Positions 19,717 to 32,493 of a stretch of 64,000 nucleotides of DNA are shown here, piece after piece (within the stretch, counting starts at the first letter, position 1; each line of letters starts with the position of its first letter). Position numbers and translations under genes: made by a program. Source of the DNA: Rhynchonema sp. JSB1_4 (lineage: Eukaryota > Nematoda > Chromadorea > Monhysterida > Xyalidae); the NCBI GenBank assembly GCA_030248065.1, contig JASAMV010005032.1, positions 1 to 64,000 of the forward strand. Direction: 5' to 3'. The notes below the pieces were generated by a model that saw only the letters and a list, made by a program, of their open reading frames with translations, did not search any database and was not told the origin of the DNA.

Positions 19717-20844
19717 CTATCTGGATTTTCTGCTGCTGTGAGCAGACTTGATAAACAAGACAGACGCGCCGTAGGGTGGCGCCACAGGGTTAATTCTGAT
19801 GTTTTGCATTCCATAGCGTCTGATAAGCGCAGGGAATACTTCCACATGATCAAAATGCGTGCGAAAGGTCAAATTTCCCAGCTCAAAAGAGCGAAAAAAG
19901 AGCGAAATTTTCAGGCGCGAGCCCATCACTACTTGCGCTGCATTAGCGGTGAACAAACGCAATGTTTCAAGTGCCTGAAAACTGGAAACCAAACTGAACA
20001 TAATAGGACCGTCTCCATCACACAATCCAAACCCGGGCATCATCAAATTCAGCTCCTTCAAATTTGCATAGGAGGAAAGTAGATTTTCAAGCAAAAAATA
20101 GGGCTCAAATTTTAAAGTCAACGATTTCAAGCACGTCAGAGATTTGAAAATGCCGTGAATTCTGATACTAAACCTCTGATAATAGTCATTCTCGTGCATA
20201 TCTGCTCCAAACGAGAGCACATCAATTCTGCCAATATATAGGTACAGTTCTTGCAATTGTTTTTGCCATGAAATAACGCGCAGAATTTCTTCTATTCTAA
20301 CGAGACAGGTTTCCAGAGACGTCAGGTGCAAAACACGAAGATTTCGACATGCCTTCAATCCTTTTCCCAACAAATGCTTCTTTTTCAGCTGCAAGCGTCT
20401 CATGCACAAAAACAGGGTGGTCAGTTTGGGCACAAATCTAAAACCTCGACGAAGCAACCTATGCACTTGGCTTGAAGAGCGACGTTCATCAAATTGAGCA
20501 TAACACAGCGTGGAAATATGAGAACCAAATGCTTTTAACACGGTGAAAACTTCATGAAAGGCCAAATACCCATTTCCAACTATCTTTCTGTCAATACGAA
20601 GATCAAATACAGCTTCTTGATCACTGTGCGGATTCAAGACTTCTCTGATTGTGATCTCTCGACGACGGCCTACCAGTACATTCCAGTAATGATCTGAATG
20701 AAATGCGGCATTGAAGACAGATGAGACAGTGCGTAATTGAGCAGCAGCTTCCAGATGAAGCCAGCGTAAAATCTGAACAACAAGTTCTGGTCTTCCAAAT
20801 ACTGCGTCATAACGCCGCGCCTGACGTCGCGTAATGGGCGCCAT
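19717..20844 (-). CDS. F-box-like/leucine-rich protein
   Basis: Single intact 375-codon frame beginning MAPITRRQARRYDAVFG. Residues about 17-60 (PELVVQILRWLHLEAAAQLRTVSSVFNAAFHSDHYWN, given here in parts: PELVVQILRWL, LRTVSSVFNAA) follow the F-box pattern that binds Skp1 in SCF ubiquitin ligases. The rest has spaced leucine-rich stretches (LTTLFLCMRRL, LRVLHLTSLE, LQELYLYIG, LKSLTLKFE, LKELNLMM, LETLRLF), consistent with a substrate-binding solenoid. F-box families are expanded in nematodes (known). The target is unknown. No introns are needed. It is the only long intact host-type ORF in the window. Confidence 0.7.
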   Translation of the reverse strand: MAPITRRQARRYDAVFGRPELVVQILRWLHLEAAAQLRTVSSVFNAAFHSDHYWNVLVGRRREITIREVLNPHSDQEAVFDLRIDRKIVGNGYLAFHEVFTVLKAFGSHISTLCYAQFDERRSSSQVHRLLRRGFRFVPKLTTLFLCMRRLQLKKKHLLGKGLKACRNLRVLHLTSLETCLVRIEEILRVISWQKQLQELYLYIGRIDVLSFGADMHENDYYQRFSIRIHGIFKSLTCLKSLTLKFEPYFLLENLLSSYANLKELNLMMPGFGLCDGDGPIMFSLVSSFQALETLRLFTANAAQVVMGSRLKISLFFRSFELGNLTFRTHFDHVEVFPALIRRYGMQNIRINPVAPPYGASVLFIKSAHSSRKSR

Positions 20845-21232
20845 TGACCATTTTCGTCAAATGATGAAAGAGAACCAGTAGTTGTCACACAAGAGTCAAA
20901 AAGGTAGGATTTTGCATTTTTATTATTTTTTAATATTTTAATTCACCTCCCTTCGTGTGTGGTGAATAGGAGCAAGAACTTTTTACACACATAAGACAAA
21001 AACACGATAAATTACCTTCGTGTGTTGAAATGATACATCACAACAGGCGGCCGGCAACGTACTGTGTCTCACAGTTGCATTTTTAATTTTAAAATCCAGG
21101 CTCAGCTCGTTGGCACCATACACACAATGCGCGTGATGCTAACCATCATTACGGTTTAACCACTTACCAAAGTGTCTCATTTGTCTTCATTCTCTCACAT
21201 TTGAACGAGTAATTATTATTGTTTTTATTTAC
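20845..21232. other. Intergenic between the F-box gene and TTA repeat
   Basis: Presumably holds the F-box gene's promoter, since that gene is read leftwards from 20844. No further feature was recognised. Confidence 0.35.
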
Positions 21233-21365
<133 letters not shown>

Positions 21366-21416
21366 TAAAAAAAAACTGAGACAAATTAAAATATTCCTGC
21401 TTTCCTCATTTCTTGA

Positions 21417-22762
21417 TGGCACAAACTAAGAAGCGTCCAGCTACCGAGTCCTCTCACGCTATTTTCTTGCGTAGTCCGTTCGTTAAACTAGACGATCGAT
21501 TGGGATTACAGTATGTAAAGAAATGGTTCATCAAATTACTTTCTCTTGACCAAACTATGGGAAAATGATGAGGGGAAATTAATTCCTGTTCTGGATTCTG
21601 CTCTCCCCAATAAGTTGATACTCTCGGTTCTATTTAGTTTGTTTGACCAAGAACCAGTGATCAAAAAGGAATATGAAAAAGTTCAGAAAACGTACAAGTC
21701 AATGACCTCGATTGAAACCACTTCAGCAGAGACAAAAAAGAAAGGAGGAAAGAAAAGGAAGACGAATGAGCAACAAGAAGAGCGGGTCGAGTGCCAGTCG
21801 CCAGGGGGATCGACCAGCGGTGATGACGAGTGATGATGAGGAGGAACCAGAGAGAAAGAGGCCAAAGGGAAGACCAAAAGGCAGCGGAATTTAGCAGTGC
21901 ATCGTTAATTTGTCCGAGTCAATCGGTCGAGCTATCGGAAAACTAGAAATGGGCATGAAAGATTTGGAAACCACTTTGTTAAAAGCCAACAAACGCATGG
22001 AGGAGAATATTGATTTCGTCTTGACGGTTAGATTCGTCCTAAATATTTTAAACCAAACAAGCACCTATTAAACCCTACGGTAGTTCTCATTCGCTACAGC
22101 ACATCGAAAGCGTCAGTTACGGTAATCGAGAGGTGATCATGCAACAGGAGTATGAACTAGGACGCAATCAGTCGAATTACGGTGGTCATCAGGGCGCGAA
22201 CGAAGAGACAATTGGGGGCGATGTGATGCTTAATAAGGCTCCAGAGGCGTACGTAGCCACAGTTTCCATTCACGAAAGAATCATGGTCATTGACGCACCG
22301 ATTGTCCTGCCTCACCACGTCATTGATCCGGATGACGATCCCGCGTTGCCATCCTCGTCCAGCAGCGTGTCCACCCCGCGCTGGATGCTGGAGCTGTTCG
22401 GTGAAGGTACGATGGTGGGATTTGGAATTGATCAAAGTGACATTCTTGAGCTGCTCAACAGTTATGTAACTGAAGGCGTATCGTACAGCGAGGCTAAAGG
22501 AACGGATATTTCACTTATGGCCTTTTACAATGTTAACTTGACGCAAAAGGGACTCACTGCGGATTTAGTAATTCAGGCTATACATAATCTTATGGACGCT
22601 GAACCAAGAATAAAACTGATTCAGGTACAGATGGGGTATGTGATTATAAATTTACGTACAGGCGGTTTTGGGAACATATTCTGTCCCTCAGGTAACAGTG
22701 TGGATCACAATCCGCCAATGATACACATAGAAAGGTCTAATTTAAGAGCCTGGCCACGGTAG
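21417..22762 (+). CDS. Hypothetical host-like gene, splicing unresolved, 3' end altered by insertion
   Basis: Several consecutive plus-strand frames look like exons of one gene. MAQTKKRPATESS starts at 21417 (48 codons). A frame at 21546-21833 has LPNKLILSVLFSLFDQ and a Lys-rich tail (KKKGGKKRKT). An adjacent frame holds KRPKGRPKG (AT-hook-like, about 21865-21890). A helical frame at 21897-22070 reads IGRAIGKLEMGMKDLE. A 209-codon frame (22133-22762) contains PRWMLELFGEG and GLTADLVIQAIHNLM. Together this suggests a nuclear, possibly DNA-binding protein. I recognise no family, and I could not join all pieces with phase-compatible sites. The last frame enters the TTAA-bounded element at 22746 and ends LRAWPR there. 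Confidence 0.4.
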
Positions 22763-23784
22763 GATCTTCAGCTTTTGTCCACAAAAATTCTGACCCCCTG
22801 TTTTTATGTGACCGATGGATTAGGCTGACATTCATTAAGAAAAAACTGTCACGCGACCCCTGTCGCTATCCCCTATATTGTGAGATATTGAGCCGGATAG
22901 GTGGTCAGGTCGCAGTTTTCGGCGTTTGACAATTTTTTGAAGTTTGCACTTATAATTCTGTGGTGCTTGGTAATTGGCTAAAGTGAGTTTGCTCATCTAT
23001 CTGGGTAGTATTATGCTCTGAAAATCCGTATAACACACTTCACCAAAATGCACATCATTTTCGATATGGCCAAGCACATGCGCTCAAACTAGTGCAAAAA
23101 CGGACGATGGAAGTGGCTCATTTTGAATTTAGTCCTCAAACAATTTGCTAAAACGACCAATCCTATCAAATTCTGCTTAAAATGGGCTATTTAGATCAGC
23201 CCGAGGTTCTAAATTCCAATCCGCAATAAAAAAAGATATAATCGAAAATATGAAAATTTTTGCTCAAAAAATGCATTTTTTTGAAAAATTTCTTGTTGTT
23301 TGCCTTATTTCGTTTAACTGCAAAAGCTTTTCTAGTCGTAATATTTAACAGTTATGCTTCGGACGATGGCGCATTTTGTGGGCTAGTAGGGAAACTTGCA
23401 GCTGCTTACACGCAGCCAGTATTGGCCGGTCAGCTGCACCCTGTTTTGCTCGATTTTTATAAAATGTAATACCCCCATCCGAAAGTTGGCCGCAAGCGAA
23501 ATCGTTTTAAAGATGACCAATCACAACAATTTTTTTGTGTTGTAATGCTGTGGACGGTGTACATTGATAGTATTGTAATAACTTTCATAAACGATAAAAC
23601 ATAAAGCGAATCCAGGCCAAAGATCAGCAGCAGCTTCATGCACGCATGCGTACACGCCATAGTGTATTGGGCATGAGCGCGTTCTATAGTTACAGGACAG
23701 GTGTTACAGGCGCTATAGGGTTTTCGTACTCGCTGAATTCAGACATGATGTTCAAAATGGATAAATGAGCGTAATAATCGTCAA
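22746..23784. repeat. Left long terminal inverted repeat
   Basis: Pairs with 36382-37422. Shared landmarks include GACCCCCTGTTTTTATGTGA, GGTCAGGTCGCAGT, CTGGGTAGTATTATGCTC and GGCCGGTCAGCTGCACC. Confidence 0.88.
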
Positions 23785-23867
23785 TGTAGCCTCATGGCTA
23801 TACCGACTTTGTGAGTGCCCTGCTCTGATGGTGCTCTTTTATTTCAATGCGCTGGCTACGGCCCTGG

Positions 23868-26800
23868 CCGTACATGGATAGATCTAAACGGATCAAAGCC
23901 TACATATAACGCCTTGCCAACAAAACCGGTCAAAGCTTGATACAGGTAGTGATCCAGTGAATTTCGAATTCGAGTTTTTGGGTTTAAAGTAATGTCCATA
24001 CATGCGAATTTTTGATTCCAGAATTTTATTCCAGAAATTACATTATTGAGGACGGTAGGGGCATCCAAAGTTTTGATTTTGGACTATTTTTGGGTGCTAC
24101 CTAAAATAGCTGCGTTTCCCATATCTCTGCAGTGCATTGAGATATCACACTAATTTTTTTGCACGACATGTACAACACCATTAGCTATCGGGGATAATAT
24201 AGCTTGCGGGTCACTTTCTTATGCAGTTGTATTTTTCGGCTAAATTAATCCTATCGGAAAGAGAATTGTCCAAACCATACATAATTCATAGAATACCTTT
24301 TGCAACTTCATACAACACAGCACACCACGGGCAGAGATTCGGACTTTCGCGCAAACACCGGCGTCGACGCGTGCTCCCAGCTTGTACACTTGCGCGCGTG
24401 CAGTGTTTGTTATTAAAACGCCCAAAATTATAACGTTGATAAATTTCCTGAAGAATATTAGCAATTAGACGTGCCAACTTGCCAAACTTGTCAAAAAATT
24501 CGGTTAGGTGACGGTTTTATGCGGCTTTACGTATAGTGGAAGTCAGGTTTTTCGCCCATTTGTTTTCCGCTAAAGGGATCACAACATGACCGTTGGAAGG
24601 GAAGCAGGACATAGTGCTATACACTGTTGGAAGGCATTCTGATGGTTCAGGTGATTTTAACCTTTTTTACGATAAAAAGCTCGCCAATTTTTCGGTTTTT
24701 AAAAATTACAAACATAAGTCCACTTATTTATTATTTCACTACTTTTTAATTATTTTCCCCCACTTTTGTGCGAAACGCGTGTTTTTGTTTATGTTTCTGC
24801 TTGCTTTTATCAGAAAATTGCCTCGCATTTAAATTTAGTGCATTGTCGTTACTGTGTTAGTTCGCGCTATACTAAACAGCCTGAAGAACAGTGCGCATGT
24901 GGGCATTCAGTTATTCCAGCAAACAAAATCTGCTTTCAGTATGATAGTATCGGGCCAAAACAACCGGACGTCGCTAACCGCTAGCTGCTCAGCCTTTTCA
25001 TGCTATTTTTTTTAAAAAAATGTGCCAGTTATTTACCTTTCCTGTGCGGACACGCCTTCACTTTTTTTCACATCACAACCGCAAGTTGTACACCGACCAT
25101 GAATTCTCGCGTTTTCGGCTCATCACGAAAAGTATCACTTCGCTGCTGCCCGTTTATTAAAAATAAACAGGCATAAACAATTCCTACGTGCTGAAACAGT
25201 ACTTTACTTTACAAATATTCGATTTCAGCAATTTTTCATATTACGAAGCGAAACTTTTGTTTTACGGAATAAAAAAGTAATCAGGAAAAATTTAAAGATT
25301 CAAAAATGTTAAAAAGTGCGATAAATTTTTTTTAAATCTAGCCCCGGTACGGAGTGATTTTGTGAATTTATTGCACGCAGAATCGTCCAAAACCCGATTG
25401 TGTGGCTGCGTGGATAAGTTCCAACCACTATAACATGAGCAGAATTCACCCACAACCTGCAGCCCACAAGCAGAGTGTCCTTCACATAGCAGCGTGCGGG
25501 CTGCGGGTCAAATATTGAGTCCCAAGCTTAGTCTGATTGTCAAGCAGCAGTGCAGCTGCTTGAGGATGGATTTTTTTGACAAACGATTGCTTTCAGGTCA
25601 TAACATCGGGCGGAAAACAACTGTTGTGGGTCATGTTGTGTTTATGTACGTTAGGATGTTAACTTACTATCCACAACATAATTTTGGTAAACACTTGTGT
25701 AGGTGGAACGGTTATTGCGCTCCTCGTTCTTTAAAAAGATCCGCGATATGTTCAAGCCAGTAATTCAAGCCAGTCTTTATAATGAACTTCCATATAGTGA
25801 ATTTCTGGTGAACGACATTTTGGGTCCCAACTTGCTGTTCTGTTAACCTTTTGATTACTGCTCTATTTTGTGAATATTAGTTAACGAGAACTCATGTAAC
25901 GATCGCGTCACTATATGGAGGGTAGACTACAGATCTACCATGTTACCTTGTTCATAAATAAAAATACTTTTTGTCTAGTCGCTTAGTTTCTTGCACTGAA
26001 CCACGAATGCAGCGCTTCAAAGTTTGGTATGGTATGACACACAGGAGCAATAGCAGCTGCAACATTACGCGCAGACCGACCTTGCTGTATCAAGGCCCTT
26101 CGGCTCTGTTTCATAATAAATTCTTTGAAATGAGCTGATAATCATTCATTGGGAGAAGTTGGGCACGAAAATTGATAGATAACGACGAAAAAGACTGTTT
26201 CTAAGCGTCCATCAGTTGTAAAATGTTCCCAGTGACAGAGGCTTGTTCGACTACCTACGGGAGCACCTTGTAATGCTCTGATAATGTTTCGGAAACAAAT
26301 TATAAGCTTCTGAACATGCGCCTCCAGTGCTAACCCGCAAAAAATAGAGCCAGTCTAATCGTAAAAAGCTAACCCGCTAGCCAGCGAATTTACACGACAT
26401 AGTGGCAGCACACGCAGCAGCGGATAAGCGGGTTAGCGGGCCGGAAATTTCGCTCGCCCACTAACCGCAACCCGCTTTTTAGGTTATGAGAGCAAAACGC
26501 GGACGCATCTCGCCCGCTAATCTGCTAACGCACTAACACGCGTGTTATGTGAGACCGGCCTAAAAAGACATGGGGATGAAAATCACGGTCCATGTTGAAC
26601 TGAATATGAAAACGGTCATTGATGTTGCTCTTTTTACTACCGTAGACATAGTGTTTTGAGCTATCAGTTTTTTAATATGAACTCCATCAAATGCAAGAGC
26701 CTGTTTTCTAAACAACTCGATTTCTTGAGTTATTCTTGCTTGCATCGGTTTGTTTTGTGTCTCATAAAATTGAACCACGGGTTCGCTTAAAATATGAGTA

Positions 26801-27384
26801 TTTCGCGCCCAAACGTAGCTGGTAAAAGTTGAGATATTAAACGCCTCTTTTCAATGACTATCACGCAGTCAATTTGTCACACAACCACATGCGGAACACA
26901 GGTAAAAAGAGGTTAAACAAGAGATCCTCTATTATGTTTGGTGTACGACAAAACATCTTACACATAAAATACGACTGCATAAGAAAGTGACCCGCAAGCT
27001 ATATTTTGGACCTCAATTTTGCAGTAAAAGTGAGTTTATTTCGGAACAAAGTGCCACATGCCCACTGTGCTCATGTCCCTAATAGCTAATGGTGTTGTAC
27101 ACGTTGTGCAAAAAAATTAGCGTGATATCTGAATGCACTGCAGAGATATGGGCAACGCAGCTATTTTAGGTAGCACCCAAAAATAGTCCAAAATCAGAAC
27201 TTTGGATGCCCCTACCGCCCTCAATAATGTAATTTCGGGAATAAAATTCTGGAATCGAAAAATCGTATGTATGGACATTACTTTGAACCCAAAAACTCGA
27301 ATTCGAAATTCACTTTATCACTTCCTGGACCGCTCTGGCTGGCAAGGCACCATATGTATACTGTGGATAGATTTTAGTTTAATT
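23868..27384. mobile_element. 3.5-kb inverted-repeat element nested inside
   Basis: The arms at about 23868-24225 and 26974-27384 are inverted copies (e.g. CGAATTCGAGTTTTTGGG; GGTAGGGGCATCCAAAGT; GGGTGCTACCTAAAATAGCT; GCTTGCGGGTCACTTTC). The left arm lacks roughly 65 bp present in the right arm. The 2.7-kb interior has no convincing transposase. The frames at 24766-24984 and 26560-26778 are short and unrecognised. Confidence 0.75.
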
Positions 27385-27479
27385 TAGCAAATTTATAATA
27401 AGTTTTTGTTGTGTTTAACGTTAGTTTGTGAACAGAACTCCCGCATCTGTCAGCCACGTTTAAACCTATTTATCAAAAT

Positions 27480-27770
27480 TTATGAATCAAACCGCGGTCT
27501 GGAACTTGTTTCAGGGGAGATGTTACGAACTCGGCGATAGCACACTCATGTTTCTCAAACACGAAAATCCCACAAACAACTTTAACATTTTTGGTAACCC
27601 AACTTTTCGACGAAATTTTACCTCGAGAAGCACACTTTCCACACAAAAAGTCGTGGTCATGGTCCTGAACCGGTCTCAGACGTAAAGTTACGAAGTCGGA
27701 GATAACACCGTCGTATTTCTCGAGTACGAAAACCCCATACTCGATATGAACATTTCTGATGTTAAGTAAC
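27480..27770. repeat. Two diverged satellite-like monomers
   Basis: Two segments about 160 bp apart share GGTC(C)TGAAC, TTACGAA.TCGG.GATA.CAC, TTTCTC.A.CACGAAAA.CCC. They are weakly similar to the monomers at 32149-32493. Confidence 0.5.
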
Positions 27771-27840
27771 GTCTTGACATCTTGCCCGCATTCGCGCGTG
27801 CGGGCACGCAGCGCGATAAAATTTTGCGTGGACCTGGAAG

Positions 27841-28341
27841 CAGGGTTGGGCAAAAAAACGACGGCGTTTTTTCTTTGAAAAAACGACGTTTTTTTCAAAA
27901 AAAACGCCTGGGTCGTTTTTCGTTTTTTTTAAACCCTGAATTTCCTTGATTTTCCCTGATTTTTCGGGGAAAGTACCCTGATTATCAAGGAAAATCAATT
28001 TTTTGCCCCATTTTTTTCAAAAAATTTCCGACCAATTTTTACTTTGTCGAGATACGTCGATATACGGAGTTTGACTTTCAGTGATGACCCCGGCCAAAGT
28101 TGGTCCCATGATGCGGGTCTGATATGGGATCTTAACAACTCGCTAGAAAAGGGTTGAAACCCGTTTATTTTGCCTCCGAACACATACTGCAGAATTACTT
28201 CATTTAAACACGTTTTCTTCCCAACATGAGCGTTTTCCAATTTTTTTGGGGGCATATTTTGGTCATCTGGGCGTTTTAAAAAAGAACGTTTATAAAAAAA
28301 ACGATTTTTTGAAAAAAAAAACGTTTTTTTGGCCAACCCTG
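27841..28341. mobile_element. hAT-type MITE, copy 2
   Basis: 501 bp, CAGGGTTGGGC...GGCCAACCCTG, flanked by the 8-bp duplication CCTGGAAG (27833-27840 and 28342-28349). Closely similar throughout to the copy at 13926. Its ends are better preserved, which gives the TIR as CAGGGTTGG(C). Confidence 0.9.
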
Positions 28342-28928
28342 CCTGGAAGTCCATCCATGCCGTACAAGTTGTAAGTTGCAAATTTGGGCTTCTCGATTAA
28401 TTTTTAAGCTGGCGCAATATATGCATATGTCGCTTAGCATTACCATGTTACGTAGCTCTGGCTCCGATATTTCGGGGCATGCGCGGTACCGCATGTCCCA
28501 TATGGTTGCCCGGTGCTGGTGTTGGCAGCAAAAATTTTCACTGGCCAGTAATTCCACAACAAACCGACGGTGTCAGTTTTTATAGGGGAAACTGCAGTTC
28601 CTAATCGCCTTTCAAACTCTACAAGTGTTTAGACAGTCGTGTGGGCATCACGAAAGTCAAATCACTTGGTACAAACTCTAAAATGTGTACCCCGGAGATT
28701 GCGCTTAAGACAAGACACTGGGAACAAAATTCGGCGCGGACCGGCCGAATTTCTACCTGCGCATTCAGGCAAAGTGCCTGATCAAAAAGCTGTTTTGGCG
28801 ACAAAATGTTTCGTATGATTCTTGAAACTCCCTAACTATAGAATTTCGCTTTTCTTTATTTATATTTCGAATTTTGACGAATTGCTCCAGCGTGACAAGC
28901 ACCGCATGAAACATTTAGCAGACAATTC

Positions 28929-30100
28929 TGTAACGTCAGCACTTTTTTGCGTTGTTTTCTTTTTTGGATGTGCTTGTGACGTAATCTTGTTTTCTTTCGT
29001 TTTCGTTTCTTTTATTGGCTCGTCCATTTTCAAAACTCCGTTCCCCAATCACCGTTCCGTTTTTTGCTTATTATCCTGGCCATAAATTTTTCTCTGCTCG
29101 CGGCTCTCATTTATTCTCGACTCACGTTCATTTTAGAGAGATTTTTGCTCATAGTTTTTGGCCATCGTTGCGGCCATTTTTGTTCAGAATTGTGCGTTTG
29201 TGTGCTGAGTTGGCCGAAGATTTGAATGAATTGCATTGGAAAGATTCGATACCGCTTCGACTGATTTTCCAGCCAGCCGTAGGCGTCCACACATTTCCGG
29301 CTCAGCGTTGGCTTAGCCGTGTATCGTCGGCCCGTTCGAAATCTTATTCTGATAGCAGGTTCTGGCTCAGTTTTGAGCCTGGGTTGACTGTCGTTGGACT
29401 GTCAACCGGAGCAGTTTGGTCTGGTTGCGCCGAGAAGGTTCGGGCGACCACAAATTCAAGCCGGTCCAGGCAAACCCTGGCATTTTGCTGCCAGAAATTT
29501 TCGACTTAGAAATTTCGGGCGTTTCAATCAGACCAAGCTGCACCTTGTAAGTGAGATTTGCACCTCCTAAATTGCCTCTCACTCCCTGCTTCCCGAAAGG
29601 CTGGTCGGGCTAGGCGCTTCTGATCGATTTTACGCCCACAATAAATCTGCCATTTCAATTCAGACAATAACGACATCGGCATTTGTCGATTCCTGATTTT
29701 TCGATTGATTCAAAGCGCGTTATTCGACATTACCCCGCGCTCCAGCCGAGTCTGACGACGGGCCGAAAGGATTTATCGGACAATTCGGTACGTCAAAGGT
29801 TGGAAATTTACCATTCTGATCTATTTGAGCTTGGCGTCAAGTTTGCCAATTTGAGTCGCCCGCGCTATTTCAGTCTCCGATCGACAGCCCGCCGACTCGA
29901 GACTTCAGTGGCCTGCCGCTCAGCCAGAGCGTTGCTGCATTCGATTTCGATTGGCCCTGCGCACTAAAGTGGTCGAAATTGATCAGGTGAGGCAAGGGGT
30001 TGTTTTCAAAGTCTGACAAGAGTTCCCTGCTTGGTTCGGATCGGGATTTGGGACTGGTTTGCGTGTTCCTAAATTGCTACCCCGGGGGACTCTGTCACAA
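28929..30100. repeat. 1172-bp direct repeat, copy A
   Basis: From TGTAACGTCAGCAC to GACTCTGTCACAA, matching copy B (30496-31667) at a constant offset of 1567 with no indel that I can see. ORFs inside (e.g. 29015-29509) are simply repeated with it and have no recognisable domain. Confidence 0.93.
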
Positions 30101-30104
30101 AATG

Positions 30105-30318
30105 GCACTTTTTTGCGTTGTTTTCTTTTTTGGATGTGCTTGTGACGTAATCTTGTTTTCTTTCGTTTTCGTTTCTTTTATTGGCTCGTCCATTTTCAAA
30201 ACTCCGTTCCCCAATCACCGTTCCGTTTTTTGCTTATTATCCTGGCCATAAATTTTTCTCTGCTCGCGGCTCTCATTTATTCTCGACTCACGTTCATTTT
30301 AGAGAGATTTTTGCTCAT
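30105..30318. repeat. Partial third copy of the 1172-bp repeat
   Basis: 214 bp, from GCACTTTTTTGCG to TTTTTGCTCAT. Followed by 177 bp not found in A or B. Confidence 0.9.
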
Positions 30319-30495
30319 TTTCAGGGTTTATTTTACCTCAGGTGCGTTTTTGTCTCAGGTATTTTTTTCGGTATTTTTGTGCCCAGGTGTTCCTCATTAC
30401 ATTCAGTTTGGTCATTCCGCCTTTATTTTTAGTTCCATTTGTCTACCTGCCATTTTTGGGCCGAATTTTGGGTCATTCGGCTTAATCGGGGGCTG

Positions 30496-31667
30496 TGTAA
30501 CGTCAGCACTTTTTTGCGTTGTTTTCTTTTTTGGATGTGCTTGTGACGTAATCTTGTTTTCTTTCGTTTTCGTTTCTTTTATTGGCTCGTCCATTTTCAA
30601 AACTCCGTTCCCCAATCACCGTTCCGTTTTTTGCTTATTATCCTGGCCATAAATTTTTCTCTGCTCGCGGCTCTCATTTATTCTCGACTCACGTTCATTT
30701 TAGAGAGATTTTTGCTCATAGTTTTTGGCCATCGTTGCGGCCATTTTTGTTCAGAATTGTGCGTTTGTGTGCTGAGTTGGCCGAAGATTTGAATGAATTG
30801 CATTGGAAAGATTCGATACCGCTTCGACTGATTTTCCAGCCAGCCGTAGGCGTCCACACATTTCCGGCTCAGCGTTGGCTTAGCCGTGTATCGTCGGCCC
30901 GTTCGAAATCTTATTCTGATAGCAGGTTCTGGCTCAGTTTTGAGCCTGGGTTGACTGTCGTTGGACTGTCAACCGGAGCAGTTTGGTCTGGTTGCGCCGA
31001 GAAGGTTCGGGCGACCACAAATTCAAGCCGGTCCAGGCAAACCCTGGCATTTTGCTGCCAGAAATTTTCGACTTAGAAATTTCGGGCGTTTCAATCAGAC
31101 CAAGCTGCACCTTGTAAGTGAGATTTGCACCTCCTAAATTGCCTCTCACTCCCTGCTTCCCGAAAGGCTGGTCGGGCTAGGCGCTTCTGATCGATTTTAC
31201 GCCCACAATAAATCTGCCATTTCAATTCAGACAATAACGACATCGGCATTTGTCGATTCCTGATTTTTCGATTGATTCAAAGCGCGTTATTCGACATTAC
31301 CCCGCGCTCCAGCCGAGTCTGACGACGGGCCGAAAGGATTTATCGGACAATTCGGTACGTCAAAGGTTGGAAATTTACCATTCTGATCTATTTGAGCTTG
31401 GCGTCAAGTTTGCCAATTTGAGTCGCCCGCGCTATTTCAGTCTCCGATCGACAGCCCGCCGACTCGAGACTTCAGTGGCCTGCCGCTCAGCCAGAGCGTT
31501 GCTGCATTCGATTTCGATTGGCCCTGCGCACTAAAGTGGTCGAAATTGATCAGGTGAGGCAAGGGGTTGTTTTCAAAGTCTGACAAGAGTTCCCTGCTTG
31601 GTTCGGATCGGGATTTGGGACTGGTTTGCGTGTTCCTAAATTGCTACCCCGGGGGACTCTGTCACAA
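30496..31667. repeat. 1172-bp direct repeat, copy B
   Basis: See copy A. Ends at the right arm of the inverted-repeat element. Confidence 0.93.
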
Positions 31668-32148
31668 TTCGTTGAAATTCGAAATATAAAGAAAAGCGGA
31701 ATTCTATAGTTAGTGAGTTTCAAAAAGCATGCGAAACATTCCGTCACCTTGAGAGCTTTTTGATCATGCAATTGCCTGAATGCGCTGATAGAAACTCGGC
31801 CGGTCCGCGCCGAATTTTGTTCCCAAGTGGCTTGTCGTATGCGCAATCTCCGGGGTACATGTTTGAGAGTTTGTACCAAATGATTTGACTTTTGTGATGC
31901 CCACATTGCGTCTAAACACTTGTAAAGCTTGAAACGCGATTAGGAATGTGCAATTTCCCCTTTAAGTACAAGGAACCTGAAGCCACCCTTCATCTACATA
32001 CGTTGAAAATTTGCAGTTGATCAGGTACGGGCGTCGTGGAGTTACGGTAAGCAACGTCTCTCAAAAAGCGCAAAACCGTTCTTCTTCTTCTTTATTTCTT
32101 TTCCGGTCAAGAGTTCGTCCAAAACTCAGGGATACATTGTATCCTGAA

Positions 32149-32493
32149 CCGGAACTCAATAATGATTCACGTGAATAAGCAACATAATACTACTCCGATC
32201 ATGAAGACAGCGAGTGCGTAACATAGGTTTTCGGGGTCGATAAACCTAACGGTGACATTGGTTTTTGAATCCGGAGCTCTCCGGAGCCAGAATGGGAATT
32301 GGAACCGGAACTCAGTATTTAGCCATGTAAGTAGGTCGCACAATACTGGTCTGATCATAAAGACAGTGCGTGCGGTATATGGGTTTTCGGGGTCGTTAAA
32401 CCCAACGGACACAGTGGTTTTTAAATTCGAATCTTTTCGGGGCCAGAACCGGAACTCAGTATAGATCAATGCGAATAAATAGTATAATAGGGA
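32149..32493. repeat. Satellite monomers (about 150 bp) interrupted by BEL/Pao element 2
   Basis: Monomers start at AACCGGAACTCA (about 32149, 32299 and 32448). Each continues with CTGATCAT.AAGACAG, GGTTTTCGGGGTCG.TAAACC and GTGGTTTTT. The third monomer resumes after the insertion (about 34921-34990, GGGGTCGGAAAATCC). Confidence 0.7.

Larger units (their letters stand above)
28584..31961. mobile_element. 3.4-kb inverted-repeat element with an internal 1172-bp duplication
   Basis: Arms of about 300 bp (28584-28885 and 31671-31961) are inverted relative to each other: AGGGGAAA, TTCCTAATCG, ACAAGTGTTTAGAC, CTCCGGGGTACA and the AATTCGGCGCGGACCGGCC region. Between them are two direct 1172-bp copies, a 214-bp third piece and 177 bp of unique DNA. 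No transposase was recognised. Confidence 0.75.

Noticed and set aside
25880..25940. CACTATATGGAGG-type words (also near 5610 and 35050) as Tigger/pogo termini
   Set aside because: Isolated single ends without a paired inverted end or target duplication that I could define.
29015..31076. Pair of identical 164-codon ORFs
   Set aside because: They repeat because the DNA is duplicated. No domain, signal or conserved motif was seen, and the frame is one of several open ones.
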